In this document: piece after piece, positions 33,329-41,159 of the stretch
Layout of the letters: each line of letters opens with the position of its first letter
Numbering within the stretch: the stretch's first letter is position 1
Assembly: GCA_903876735.1 (NCBI GenBank)
Contig: CAIRAW010000064.1
Coordinates: 1-48,235 of the forward strand
Length of the DNA stretch: 48,235 bases
Direction of reading: 5' to 3'
Origin: an uncultured beta proteobacterium
GTDB taxonomy: Bacteria; Pseudomonadota; Gammaproteobacteria; Burkholderiales; Burkholderiaceae_C
Program-made: the position numbers and the translations under genes
Notes under the pieces: generated by a model
Seen by the model: only the letters and a program-made list of their open reading frames with translations
Databases searched by the model: none
Told to the model about the DNA's origin: nothing

Positions 33329-33906
33329 CAGTGGCTGTGACCGTGACCGTGCTCATGCCCGCAAGCAGGGCCGTGCACGTGGGGCGCGGCGGCTACCACC
33401 GGTATCGCAATGCGCTTGGCGGGCGCTGCTGCATGCTCGTGGCCGTGCGCGCTGTGGGCGTAGGCACCGCCTTCGGGCTCAAAGGCTTCGGTCACTGCGA
33501 CAACCGTCAGATGCATGGCGCGCAGCATGTCTGCCAGCACGTGATCGGGTTCGATCTTGAGGTGATCGGGCTTGAGTTCGATCGGCACGTGGCGGTTACC
33601 CAGATGGTAGGCGGCACGCATCAGGTTGAAGGCGCTGCCGTGTTCGCTGCAGGCCGTGATGCGCAGCACCGCTTGCGGTGCTGCGATGACGCGCAGCAAA
33701 GAACCGTCTTCGGCCACCAGCATATCGCCACCGCGCACCAGCGTGCCGCGCGGCAGGAACACGCCCAGCGCGCGCCCCATGGAGTCGGTGGCGTCAAATC
33801 GGCTCTTCTGGCGCACGTCCCAGTCGAGTTCGACCGTGGCCGCGCGCTTGATCAAGACCGGCGCCAGCCCGGCGCCTTGGGGCATGAGTTTGTTGAGGGT
33901 CAGCAT
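33328..33906 (-). CDS. ureE: Urease accessory nickel chaperone UreE
   Basis: The 192-residue protein has the UreE N-terminal domain ([20 protein letters not shown]) and the metal-binding domain ([28 protein letters not shown]), then a His-rich tail ([17 protein letters not shown]) for nickel storage. It delivers nickel to UreG and urease. The bases before the ATG show no Shine-Dalgarno site and no upstream ureC, which is the normal neighbour. The region beyond holds a broken doc gene on the other strand. Confidence 0.94.
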   Translation of the reverse strand: MLTLNKLMPQGAGLAPVLIKRAATVELDWDVRQKSRFDATDSMGRALGVFLPRGTLVRGGDMLVAEDGSLLRVIAAPQAVLRITACSEHGSAFNLMRAAYHLGNRHVPIELKPDHLKIEPDHVLADMLRAMHLTVVAVTEAFEPEGGAYAHSAHGHEHAAAPAKRIAIPVVAAAPHVHGPACGHEHGHGHSH

Positions 33907-33930
33907 GTTGGGATTAAATGTCGAGATACT

Positions 33931-34284
33931 GTGGATTTGACCGATTCTGCCAGTGGTGTGAGTCTGACCGCTGACGTGCGGGATGCCAAGCTGCTTGAAT
34001 CAGCCTTGGCCCGTACCCGACAACTTGCCCATTACGGCACGCCCGATGCCGCTGAATTGGCGGCAAGCTACGGGTTTGGCATTTCACGCAAGCATCCTTT
34101 TGTTGATGGCAACAAGCGAACAGCGTTTGTGGCGATGGAACTATTCCTCGCGCTCAACGGCTTTGAATTGATGGCGTCCGATGCTGAGGGTGTAATCAAC
34201 ATGCTCGATCTCGCCGCAGGTAAGTTGCCGGAAAGCGAGTTTGCGAACTGGATTCGAAGTCATATCGAGCCAAAAAAATCATAG
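33931..34284 (+). pseudogene. 5'-truncated Doc/Fic-type toxin gene
   Basis: From about 33979 the frame encodes RDAKLLESALARTRQLAHYG and then the Fic motif HPFVDGNKRTAFVAMELFLA, followed by the usual C-terminus ending FANWIRSHIEPKKS, as in death-on-curing (Doc) proteins that phosphorylate EF-Tu. The first helix of Doc, commonly like AIHDEQLAEHGG, is missing; the frame instead runs back without a start into the antisense of ureE. GTG at 33931 is the nearest in-frame start and carries unrelated residues (DLTDSASGVSL). No Phd antitoxin gene is visible. I call it a truncated remnant left by a rearrangement. Confidence 0.7.
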
Positions 34285-34438
34285 GCAGTGAAACTGTCCC
34301 GGCAAACCTGCAAGGCCGGGCGAACAGGCCAATGCAGTGGCAACACGCGACGGCCGCAGAAGACACATTGCGGGTCCTCGCCACAGTCGGCTTTACGGCC
34401 CTCCAGTTCAACGCCGGAAAGAAGCAGTTCGTGACAAG

Positions 34439-34520
34439 CCGCAAAGCTGCCGTTCATTGCAGTGAACCCAGACCTACGAAATGCAGCCGCAGTCTGGGCA
34501 AGCTCACGCCCGCTATGCTC
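34439..34520. repeat. Dispersed hairpin repeat, copy 1
   Basis: About 82 bases that align with 39508-39592 at roughly 75-80% identity. Both copies contain an inverted repeat (here CCCAGAC / GTCTGGG) around the conserved GAAATGCAGCCG loop. The surrounding gap 34285-34580 has no credible gene. Confidence 0.6.
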
Positions 34521-34580
34521 GTTACCCCCGAGGCGCCGTCAGGTCGCTTCGATGTGGCCGCGCGAACCGAGCCTCACGAC

Positions 34581-34958
34581 CTATTGACTGAGTACCCAGC
34601 GCACCATGTTCCGGATCTTTTCCGGCTTTTCGTTGGCGATGCACTTGTGGTACTCGGTATGCCCGTCTGACATCGTCGCCGCGTCGCCGGTCGTCAGGTG
34701 CGCATAGAGATCGGCCTCGGCATTGGGATTGCCGTGGTACTTGGTAGCCAATGCGCTGTAGCTCGGGCCTGCCTTTTGCTTGTTCAAGCCGTGGCAGGTT
34801 GTGCAGTGGTCCTTCTTCACCAACGCCTTGGCCGCCACCGGATTGCACTCCGGCTCGCCCGCGGCCAGCGTGGCGTTGACCGGCGCACACGCGCTCATGG
34901 CCGCCGCCATCATCATGGCGCCGAGCAGCCCGAGGGTGCGGTGGGTGTTGTACTTCAT
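34581..34958 (-). CDS. Monohaem c-type cytochrome, probable lipoprotein
   Basis: GGAGG lies 6 bases before the ATG at 34958. The 125-residue protein begins with a signal sequence ending MSAC (possible lipobox, Cys24), then has one haem c motif KDHCTTCHGL and an axial-methionine candidate in AATMSDGHTEYHKC. It has the size of a class I cytochrome c. It lies 81 bases after the hexahaem cytochrome gene on the same strand, so it is probably the third gene of the reductase operon and could carry electrons to the multihaem protein. Confidence 0.85.
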   Translation of the reverse strand: MKYNTHRTLGLLGAMMMAAAMSACAPVNATLAAGEPECNPVAAKALVKKDHCTTCHGLNKQKAGPSYSALATKYHGNPNAEADLYAHLTTGDAATMSDGHTEYHKCIANEKPEKIRNMVRWVLSQ

Positions 34959-35039
34959 GGTGAACCTCCGTTCGTGGATAAACCGATGGCGGTCATTTTG
35001 GGGAAGTCCGCACGACTGGTCACGGCCTTCCCTATCAGC

Positions 35040-35570
35040 TTAGGGAACTTTGAATTCAAACTTGTGGCACTCAACGCAGAAGTTTTCTGACTTTGTGTGT
35101 TGATGATGGCAGACGTTGCAGTCGAGATCGGTGTTGTAGTGGGCCGAAACATGGGGGTTCTGCGGCTTCACATGGGCCGTCATTGCAGCCACCTTTGCTC
35201 CGCTGCCGTGGCAAGTCAGGCACTTGTCCATCTCGACAGCTACAGGCTTTAGCTTGCTGCCGCTGGCGCCACTGCTGCCATGACAGTCAGCGCAAGTTAC
35301 CCCAGCCAATTGATGCAGGTGGCTGCCCGGGATTTTCGTGATGACGGTGTCATCCGTGCCTTTTTCGTGGCAGTCCATACAGTCAGACAATTTATTAGTC
35401 TTGGTGGATGGGTGCTTGCTTGGCAGCGGCATCTCCGACTTGTGGCAGGCCACGCAATCGTTACCCTTTGCCGCAGGGTCGCGAGTTGGTGCGGCGGACA
35501 ATGGCAGCACTGCACACATGACAGATGTACAGCCGATGAGATAGAGTGTCTTGAATAAACGGATCCACAT
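35040..35570 (-). CDS. Periplasmic hexahaem c-type cytochrome
   Basis: I choose the ATG at 35570 because the signal peptide (MWIRLFKTLYLIGCTSVMCA then LPLSAAP) starts there; an ATG at 35597 is in frame. The mature protein of about 150 residues has six CXXCH motifs: CVACH, CMDCH, CADCH, CLTCH, CNVCH and CVECH, plus extra histidines that can serve as second ligands. Its spacing resembles the tetrahaem domain of Shewanella flavocytochrome c3 but with two more haems. It follows the flavoprotein gene by 81 bases. It is the probable electron donor to the flavin subunit. Confidence 0.9.
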   Translation of the reverse strand: MWIRLFKTLYLIGCTSVMCAVLPLSAAPTRDPAAKGNDCVACHKSEMPLPSKHPSTKTNKLSDCMDCHEKGTDDTVITKIPGSHLHQLAGVTCADCHGSSGASGSKLKPVAVEMDKCLTCHGSGAKVAAMTAHVKPQNPHVSAHYNTDLDCNVCHHQHTKSENFCVECHKFEFKVP

Positions 35571-35651
35571 GATGCAATTTCTTGAAGTGAGAGGCATGGA
35601 TCGCAGGTTGGTGAACCCGACAAATTTAGGCCGGGTTCACTGCCTGAGAAC

Positions 35652-37214
35652 TTAACTCCAGGCGGCCTCTCTCACAGAATTTCGCCCGGCGATACGTCCG
35701 AACACAACACAGTCAAGCATCGAGCAGGTGCCCAGACGCACAGCACCGTGGACCGCACCGGCGACCTCACCCGCTGCGTACAGGCCTTTGATGACCTGCA
35801 TGTCAAAACTCCTGACCTGCGCTTCCTTGTTGATGACGAGACCACCCATGGTGTAGTGCACGCGCGGCCACAGTCGAGCGGCATAGAACGGCGCAACCGC
35901 GGTCGGCGTCGTTTCGGGAAAGATCTTGCAGTTGAAGTCCGGATCATTTTTCTTCGCGACGTAGGAATTCCACTTGGCCACTTCTTCCTTCAGCGTAATG
36001 ACGGGGATGCTGTAGGCCTTGGCAAGATCTTCCAGTGAGTCGTACTTCTTGATCGATCCGTTTTCCATTCCCTTTTCTAATGTGTGCGGGAGAATCTGGC
36101 GGGCCACGTTAACCGAATCGCCGAAGATGATGGTCGGATGACCGATCTCCATCATGGCGTCGGCGCGCACCTTGCGATTTCCGGTTTCCTGGATAAAACG
36201 CTTGCCGGTGGCTGGATCAACCATCGGTCCAAAACCCACCAGCCGCTCGCAGAACTGTGGCACTTGGCCAAAGCCTTTTTCGTCTGGACTGGTCCACGGC
36301 CCCATCTGGATCCAGTCCATCTGCACATCCATGGCACCCACCTTGCACGCTGACAGCAGCACTTCGCCAGTTGCGCCGGGATGGTTGGTCGATTCGTATT
36401 TGTCTGTGACACGTGGATCGTGAATTTGGCGCATTTGCTTGTTTTGTGAAAACCCACCTGCTGCCAGAATGACAGCCTTTGAGGCTTTGACAAATAAAGG
36501 GCTACCAGACTTGTCGTCAGGGAACTTGTAGCCCTTGCGAACTTCCAGACCAACAACGCGACCTTCGGGATTGAGAACCAGGCGTTCCATCTTGGTTGTA
36601 AAGGAGAACTTGACCCCCATCGCCTTGGCCTTGGTAAACAGCGCGTTGACCAGTTCGGAGCCGGAGGCGTTGATGGTCTGAACCGAGCGTTTGACCGAGT
36701 GTCCACCGTGAAATACCAGTTGATGAAAGCGTGCGCCGACAAATTCCTGACACCATTCGAAATCCTTGAGTGCGTTGTCAGCGACGGTGCGCACCAGTTC
36801 CGGATGGTTGAGATAGGAGCCAGCCTTCATCATGTCCTTGTACAGGAGATCCGGAGAGTCCTCGATCCCCGCTTCTTTTTGCCACTTGTTGCCGGGGGCG
36901 GCAATTTCCCCGCCATTGATGATCGAATTACCACCGTGCGTGCGCATCTTGTCGAGGACCATCACGTTGGCTCCGGCATGGCGCGCTTCGACGGCTGCAG
37001 AGAGCCCCGCGAAACCGGTCCCGATGATCACGACATCGTAGGTCTCGTCCCATTTCTTTGGCATTTCGACCGACGGGGCAGCCTGTGCTTTTCCGGCCAA
37101 CCCCGCAAGGGTCATGCCGGCCGCAGCCGCCATACCCCCGGCCTTCAGAAAGCCGCGCCGGGAATTGCCGGAAACGCTGACCGGGTTTGTTTCATTGCTC
37201 GTTGCTTCTTCCAT
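35652..37214 (-). CDS. Tat-exported flavoprotein reductase, flavocytochrome c/fumarate reductase family
   Basis: The ATG at 37214 has GGAGG 7 bases upstream. The 520-residue product has a Tat signal (SRRGFLKAGG, RR at 19-20), the FAD Rossmann motif VVIIGTGFAGLSAA (near 61-74), GGNSIINGG and the C-terminal FAD motif GLYAAGEVAGAVHG. By alignment from memory with Shewanella FccA, the proton-donor Arg (R347), the His of VHYTMGG (H453) and the Arg of HGAVRLG (R493) are kept, but the fumarate-binding His of QAHPT is Gly305 here (QMGPWTS). Haem domains are absent and lie in separate genes downstream. It is therefore a two-subunit-type extracytoplasmic reductase, probably for an unsaturated carboxylate other than fumarate. 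Confidence 0.9.
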   Translation of the reverse strand: MEEATSNETNPVSVSGNSRRGFLKAGGMAAAAGMTLAGLAGKAQAAPSVEMPKKWDETYDVVIIGTGFAGLSAAVEARHAGANVMVLDKMRTHGGNSIINGGEIAAPGNKWQKEAGIEDSPDLLYKDMMKAGSYLNHPELVRTVADNALKDFEWCQEFVGARFHQLVFHGGHSVKRSVQTINASGSELVNALFTKAKAMGVKFSFTTKMERLVLNPEGRVVGLEVRKGYKFPDDKSGSPLFVKASKAVILAAGGFSQNKQMRQIHDPRVTDKYESTNHPGATGEVLLSACKVGAMDVQMDWIQMGPWTSPDEKGFGQVPQFCERLVGFGPMVDPATGKRFIQETGNRKVRADAMMEIGHPTIIFGDSVNVARQILPHTLEKGMENGSIKKYDSLEDLAKAYSIPVITLKEEVAKWNSYVAKKNDPDFNCKIFPETTPTAVAPFYAARLWPRVHYTMGGLVINKEAQVRSFDMQVIKGLYAAGEVAGAVHGAVRLGTCSMLDCVVFGRIAGRNSVREAAWS

Positions 37215-37300
37215 GATGAACCTCCAATAGTTTTCCCGTAAGGGAATGGTTTCTGAAAACGTAATAAATCGGGCAAACATGACTGGTTTTGTTTTGGGTC

Positions 37301-37316
37301 AGCAATTCCCATGCCG
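37301..37316 (-). promoter_or_regulatory. Sigma-54 (-24/-12) promoter of the reductase operon
   Basis: On the minus strand CGGCATGGGAATTGCT gives GG-N10-GC with the consensus TTGC at -12 (consensus TGGCACG-N4-TTGC). It lies about 87 bases before the flavoprotein ATG, leaving a leader of about 75 bases. A sigma-54 activator gene lies directly upstream in the opposite direction. Confidence 0.7.
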
Positions 37317-37396
37317 TCCTCTCGAAAAAACCAACCAATTTGTACAAAACTTGACGAGTCGTAATAAATTCAATTAAATCAATGACTTACAAATGC

Positions 37397-37424
37397 TTTT
37401 TGGCGTTGGAAAATGAGCCAAAAA
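37397..37424. promoter_or_regulatory. Inverted repeat, candidate upstream activator site
   Basis: TTTTTGGC (37397-37404) and GCCAAAAA (37417-37424) form a perfect 8-bp inverted repeat with a 12-base spacer. Its centre is about 120 bases upstream of the predicted sigma-54 start, the usual place for a XylR/DmpR-type enhancer site. Confidence 0.45.
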
Positions 37425-37469
37425 TACTTTTTTCTCAAGCTTTTGGAGATGCACAATAAAAATGTACTT

Positions 37470-37502
37470 TTGGCCTCTCATATTGATATGATTGGCCTCT
37501 CA
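37470..37502. promoter_or_regulatory. Direct repeat TTGGCCTCTCA, candidate activator site
   Basis: TTGGCCTCTCA occurs at 37470-37480 and 37492-37502, 22 bases apart, about two helical turns. It is 180-210 bases upstream of the predicted sigma-54 start and just before the activator gene, so it could serve both enhancer binding and autoregulation. Confidence 0.45.
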
Positions 37503-37523
37503 AAATGAAGTGGCGGCTTCGCG

Positions 37524-39152
37524 ATGCAAACATCCGATCTTGATTTCCGGGAGTTGCTCTCTTTCTCGCCCTCTGGCGGTCCGATCCGGTTTCTTGGGCA
37601 GCGCGCCCTTGTTGTCGACTCGGCGGCACTGGCCCTTCAGCGCAAGGAATTGATCGATTTGCTGGGCTACACCGCTGCCAGGACCGTCATCACACGGTCG
37701 GCTTATGCGCACGGTTGGCGCATTGCCGAAACGATCAAGAACGAACTCCCCGATGTCTTCCTGCAAGCGAAGGAAGGCAAACTCGGTCCGCTACTGACTG
37801 CACTGCATGGTTTTTGCCGCATCAAGGAAAGCCAACGTTCCGATGGTGAAGGAGACGAGCCGCTTGTCATCACGTCAATCCTTGACTCCATCGAAGTTGA
37901 ACAACATCGACTTTTTTTTGAAACCGCAGAAGAGTCCGTCTGTTGGTCATTCGCTGGGTTTGCCAGCGGTTATGTCTCCTACATCCAGGGACGCGAGGTC
38001 TATTTCATTGAAGACAAATGTTGCGGCAAGGGCGATGACTGCTGCCGCGTCATCGGGCGTTACAAGGAAAAATGGGGTGAGGAACTGCCGCAGTTGAGCT
38101 ATTACCAAATCAAGTCCGTTCAGGACAGTTGCATCGGAATCGCGCGCCACTTGGCCAAGGTTCAAAAGCCAATCATTGGAAGTCGTCTTGAGTTCGGGTT
38201 TCTGCAAGATGTGAGCGAATACAAAACGGTACGGATAACGACGCAAAGCCAGGCAATGCAAAAGACGCTGGAAATCGCACAACGAATTGCCAAAGTGGAC
38301 TCATCGGTGGTGATCAGCGGCGAAAGCGGGGTCGGCAAGGAGCGCATGGCACAACTGATGCATGAAAAATCGTCTCGGGCGACCAAGCCTTTTCTTGCAG
38401 TGAACTGCGGCGCGATGACAGAGACACTGCTCGACAGCGAATTATTTGGCCATGCAAAAGGTGCATTTACCGGCGCGGACCGGGACCACCAGGGCTTGTT
38501 CGAGGCGGCCAGTGGTGGCACGTTGTTCCTTGATGAAATTGGCGACATCTGCCAGGCCATGCAGGTAAAGTTGCTGCGTGCCTTGCAGGAAAAGCAGATC
38601 AGGCGTGTTGGCGAAAATCACCTTCGTTCGATCGACGTGCGCATTATTTCGGCGACCAATCGCAATCTGCATGAAGACGTGATGGCGGGCCGTTTTCGAC
38701 AGGATCTGTTTTATCGCCTATGTGTCATAGAACTGCACATCCCACCGCTGCGCGAACGCACTGAAGACATCCTGCCCTTGGCACGCAAATTCATTGCCAA
38801 GACTGCCAAAAGCATGGGGCGTGACGTTACCGGCATCACTTATCAAGCCGCTGACTTGCTGTTGAGGTATCGCTGGCCCGGAAATATCCGGGAATTACAC
38901 AACGTGATCGAGTACGCCATCGCCTTAAGTGGAAATGACAAAATCGATGTCGATGACCTGCCGCCACAAATTAATCACGCTATGGCAATCCTGCTTGAAC
39001 CGGTCAAAAGTCAAAAGCTCAGGGATTTTGAACAGGAACATATAACGGGTGTTCTGGCTGCAACTGGGCACAACAAAATGCGTGCAGCCAAACAGTTGGA
39101 CATCTCTACTGCGACCTTATATCGAAAACTCAAGGAATACGGTTGCGCTTAA
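37524..39152 (+). CDS. Sigma-54-dependent activator with XylR_N and V4R domains
   Basis: The 542-residue protein has a XylR_N domain (about 20-120), a V4R segment (about 135-185) with the Cys cluster CCGKGDDCC, a linker, a AAA+ domain (about 235-470) with Walker A GESGVGKE (266-273), the sigma-54 contact loop GAFTGA (313-318) and GGTLFLDEIGD, and a Fis-type HTH at the C-terminus (MRAAKQLDISTATLYRKLKE). The layout is that of XylR, DmpR and TouR, where the N-terminal part binds an aromatic effector. It is divergent from the reductase operon and probably activates it. The effector here is unknown but may be the reductase substrate. Confidence 0.93.
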   Translation: MQTSDLDFRELLSFSPSGGPIRFLGQRALVVDSAALALQRKELIDLLGYTAARTVITRSAYAHGWRIAETIKNELPDVFLQAKEGKLGPLLTALHGFCRIKESQRSDGEGDEPLVITSILDSIEVEQHRLFFETAEESVCWSFAGFASGYVSYIQGREVYFIEDKCCGKGDDCCRVIGRYKEKWGEELPQLSYYQIKSVQDSCIGIARHLAKVQKPIIGSRLEFGFLQDVSEYKTVRITTQSQAMQKTLEIAQRIAKVDSSVVISGESGVGKERMAQLMHEKSSRATKPFLAVNCGAMTETLLDSELFGHAKGAFTGADRDHQGLFEAASGGTLFLDEIGDICQAMQVKLLRALQEKQIRRVGENHLRSIDVRIISATNRNLHEDVMAGRFRQDLFYRLCVIELHIPPLRERTEDILPLARKFIAKTAKSMGRDVTGITYQAADLLLRYRWPGNIRELHNVIEYAIALSGNDKIDVDDLPPQINHAMAILLEPVKSQKLRDFEQEHITGVLAATGHNKMRAAKQLDISTATLYRKLKEYGCA

Positions 39153-39507
39153 CGGGGAGTTGAGTCGTACCGTGAACACACCCCATTGATCTTCGGCCTG
39201 ACGACGATTTTGCGGTTGGGGTCTTGGTAGCGAGTCAATTATTGCCGCCCATGCTTCGCAGAGTCGCAATGGTCTTATCAAATGGTCAGTCAGCGCACCA
39301 GATGCAACAAGTTTGCGTTCAGATTTACTTGGCGCACAGAGGTCGTTGGCTGGAGACAGCAGTTGGTCTGCCAGAGCCAGTGGCCACCGCCAAGTGCTCG
39401 CCCTAAATTTGAGGTTCGGGGCATCATCAATTCAGGCTGCCGGACAAGTGGATTGGTGACCGCGAACAACGTGCCCAATGCGGTACTGCATGCTGCGTGT
39501 TTCACTA
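39153..39507. other. Non-coding gap, first part
   Basis: Together with the repeat that follows, this makes a 487-base gap between the activator gene and the convergent MFS gene. I find no start-site-backed frame, no tRNA and no clear terminator in it. Short frames here lack ribosome-binding sites and have unlikely protein composition (Arg, Cys and Trp rich). Confidence 0.5.
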
Positions 39508-39592
39508 CCGCAAAGCGTCCCATTATTGCCGTGAAGCCAGACCATGCGAAATGCAGCCGTGGTCTGGGCAGCCTCATGCCCACCATGCTCGG
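39508..39592. repeat. Dispersed hairpin repeat, copy 2
   Basis: Partner of 34439-34520. It contains CCAGACCA (39537-39544) and TGGTCTGG as an 8-bp stem around a 15-base loop with the shared GAAATGCAGCCG. The stem differs in sequence from copy 1 but is preserved as a stem, which suggests that structure matters. Confidence 0.6.
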
Positions 39593-39639
39593 TGCGCCGG
39601 TGGCGTCGGTGCGGCCGCGTGGACCGGCCCTGACAAGAC

Positions 39640-41043
39640 TTACCCTTTTTTGCTTGCCCCCAATGAGAAAGACACCAGTGCACTGAGCGTCGCGGCCACC
39701 ACCCCCATGCCGATTCCGTACTGAGCCGCGATGTGAATGTTGTTGGTAGCCGTCATGACGCCGCCAAACACCGCGAGGTGAATGGCGATGCCAAAGGCTC
39801 CGCCCAGCGAACTGGCCATTTTGAATATGCCGCCAGCGCCCGCCGCCTTGTCCACGGGTGCATCACCTACCGCGGTGTTCGTTGCCGGCGTTGCGAACAG
39901 ACCAAGCCCAGTGCCCATGAATCCCATGCCAATCAGTACCAACGCGAAGTAGGCGGTGTTGTCTTCGACAAAAGTGCACGCCAGCAACACGGATGTCACG
40001 ACAAAACAAAGCCCGCCCAGAACCATGGGCAAACGCGGACCGGATTTCTTTCCAATTTTCTCGCCAACACGAATTAGCGACAGCACCGTCACGGTATAGC
40101 TCAAGGTCAGCAGGGCCGCATTCATCGCCGATTGGCCACGACCTTTTTGCAAGTAGGTTAGCAAAACCACCAGGATGCCCAGCAACGAATTGATAAAGAA
40201 GTTGGCAAGCGTCGCACCGGTAAATACCTTGCGATCGAACAGCGACAGGTCGGCGATCGGCTGCGGGTGGCGGCGTTCGACCGGAACGAAGATGAACAAC
40301 ATGAGTGCGAAAACGCCGAACGCCATCAGTGAATTCACGCTGGCCCAGCCCCATGAATTGCCCTTGGATACAAACAGGTTAAGCGACAACAGACCAACGA
40401 TCAGCACAAGAAATCCGATGCCATCAAAGGAATTCTTCCTGTCGCTGACGACCTTGCTTTCGGGCGCAGAACGCAAAAGCCAGAACGCCAGAACGATGAA
40501 CGGAATGGCCAGAAGAAAAGACCAGCGCCAGCCAATCGACGTCGCGATGAGTCCGCCGAAGATGCTCGATACACTGGCACAGCCAAACGTCGCCATCGAC
40601 CAATAGCTCAGTGCTCGCGGCCGGTTTTCGTCATCGTAGTAAACCTTTACCAAGCCCAGCGTCGCCGGCATGATGATGGCTGCTGCAAGGCCCTGCAGGA
40701 AGCGACCGACAATCAGAACTTCGACGCTGCCGGCCATCCCACAGAAGGCCATGCCGCCCAGCCCCACGATGAGACCGAAGCGCGTCATGCGTAAACGCCC
40801 GATGCGATCAGCAAGGCCGCCGGCGGGCATGATGAAGATTCCCGACACCAAGCCGGCCAGACTCATCGGCAATGCCAGGTCCGGTATCTTGACGCCCAGA
40901 TCGTTACCGATGCTCGGCAGCAGCGGACCCATCGACAAGGCAAACAGCCAATAGATGGAGACGCCGATGCACATCGCAAAAAGAACGCTCGGAGGGCATT
41001 TGTAGTCCGCAGGAACTGAAACATATGGGGTGGTGCTGGACAT
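39640..41043 (-). CDS. MFS transporter, DHA2-like (EmrB/QacA type)
   Basis: The 467-residue protein has about 13-14 membrane segments. Motif A is GGLADRIGRLRMTRFG, and GRFLQGLAAAIIMPATLGLV is the motif C-like segment seen in drug:H+ antiporters. It resembles the MFS at 42957 along its length (shared IRVGEK and KMASSLG-AFG-AI blocks), so the two are paralogues. It is divergent from a LysR gene (41160), which probably controls it. It could move a small organic acid or act in efflux; family alone does not decide. Confidence 0.88.
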   Translation of the reverse strand: MSSTTPYVSVPADYKCPPSVLFAMCIGVSIYWLFALSMGPLLPSIGNDLGVKIPDLALPMSLAGLVSGIFIMPAGGLADRIGRLRMTRFGLIVGLGGMAFCGMAGSVEVLIVGRFLQGLAAAIIMPATLGLVKVYYDDENRPRALSYWSMATFGCASVSSIFGGLIATSIGWRWSFLLAIPFIVLAFWLLRSAPESKVVSDRKNSFDGIGFLVLIVGLLSLNLFVSKGNSWGWASVNSLMAFGVFALMLFIFVPVERRHPQPIADLSLFDRKVFTGATLANFFINSLLGILVVLLTYLQKGRGQSAMNAALLTLSYTVTVLSLIRVGEKIGKKSGPRLPMVLGGLCFVVTSVLLACTFVEDNTAYFALVLIGMGFMGTGLGLFATPATNTAVGDAPVDKAAGAGGIFKMASSLGGAFGIAIHLAVFGGVMTATNNIHIAAQYGIGMGVVAATLSALVSFSLGASKKG

Positions 41044-41126
41044 GGTGACTTTCTCGCAGAACGATTGTTTCTTTGTTGGATAGTAGAAACAGTGAAATCA
41101 AATGTCCAATTCATTGTTGTGCCTGA

Positions 41127-41140
41127 TTCAATGACTTGAA
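41127..41140. promoter_or_regulatory. LysR-type T-N11-A palindrome
   Basis: TTCAA-TGAC-TTGAA fits the T-N11-A rule of LysR operators. It lies in the 116-base gap between the divergent MFS and lysR genes, 20 bases before the lysR ATG. Confidence 0.5.
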
Positions 41141-41159
41141 GTTATAGAATGAAGCCTCA

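Noticed and set aside
33160..33930. Upstream part of the open frame leading into the doc remnant
   Set aside because: It is antisense to ureE and part of ureF; only the part after about 33979 resembles Doc.
34332..34670. 112-codon plus-strand frame beside the doc remnant
   Set aside because: Spans a dispersed repeat and the antisense of the monohaem cytochrome gene.
35652..37214. Ordinary fumarate reductase
   Set aside because: The His of the fumarate carboxylate site is replaced, and the V4R/sigma-54 regulator suggests an aromatic or other special inducer.
39224..39686. Short plus-strand frames in the gap after the activator gene
   Set aside because: No ribosome-binding sites, odd composition, and overlap with a dispersed repeat.
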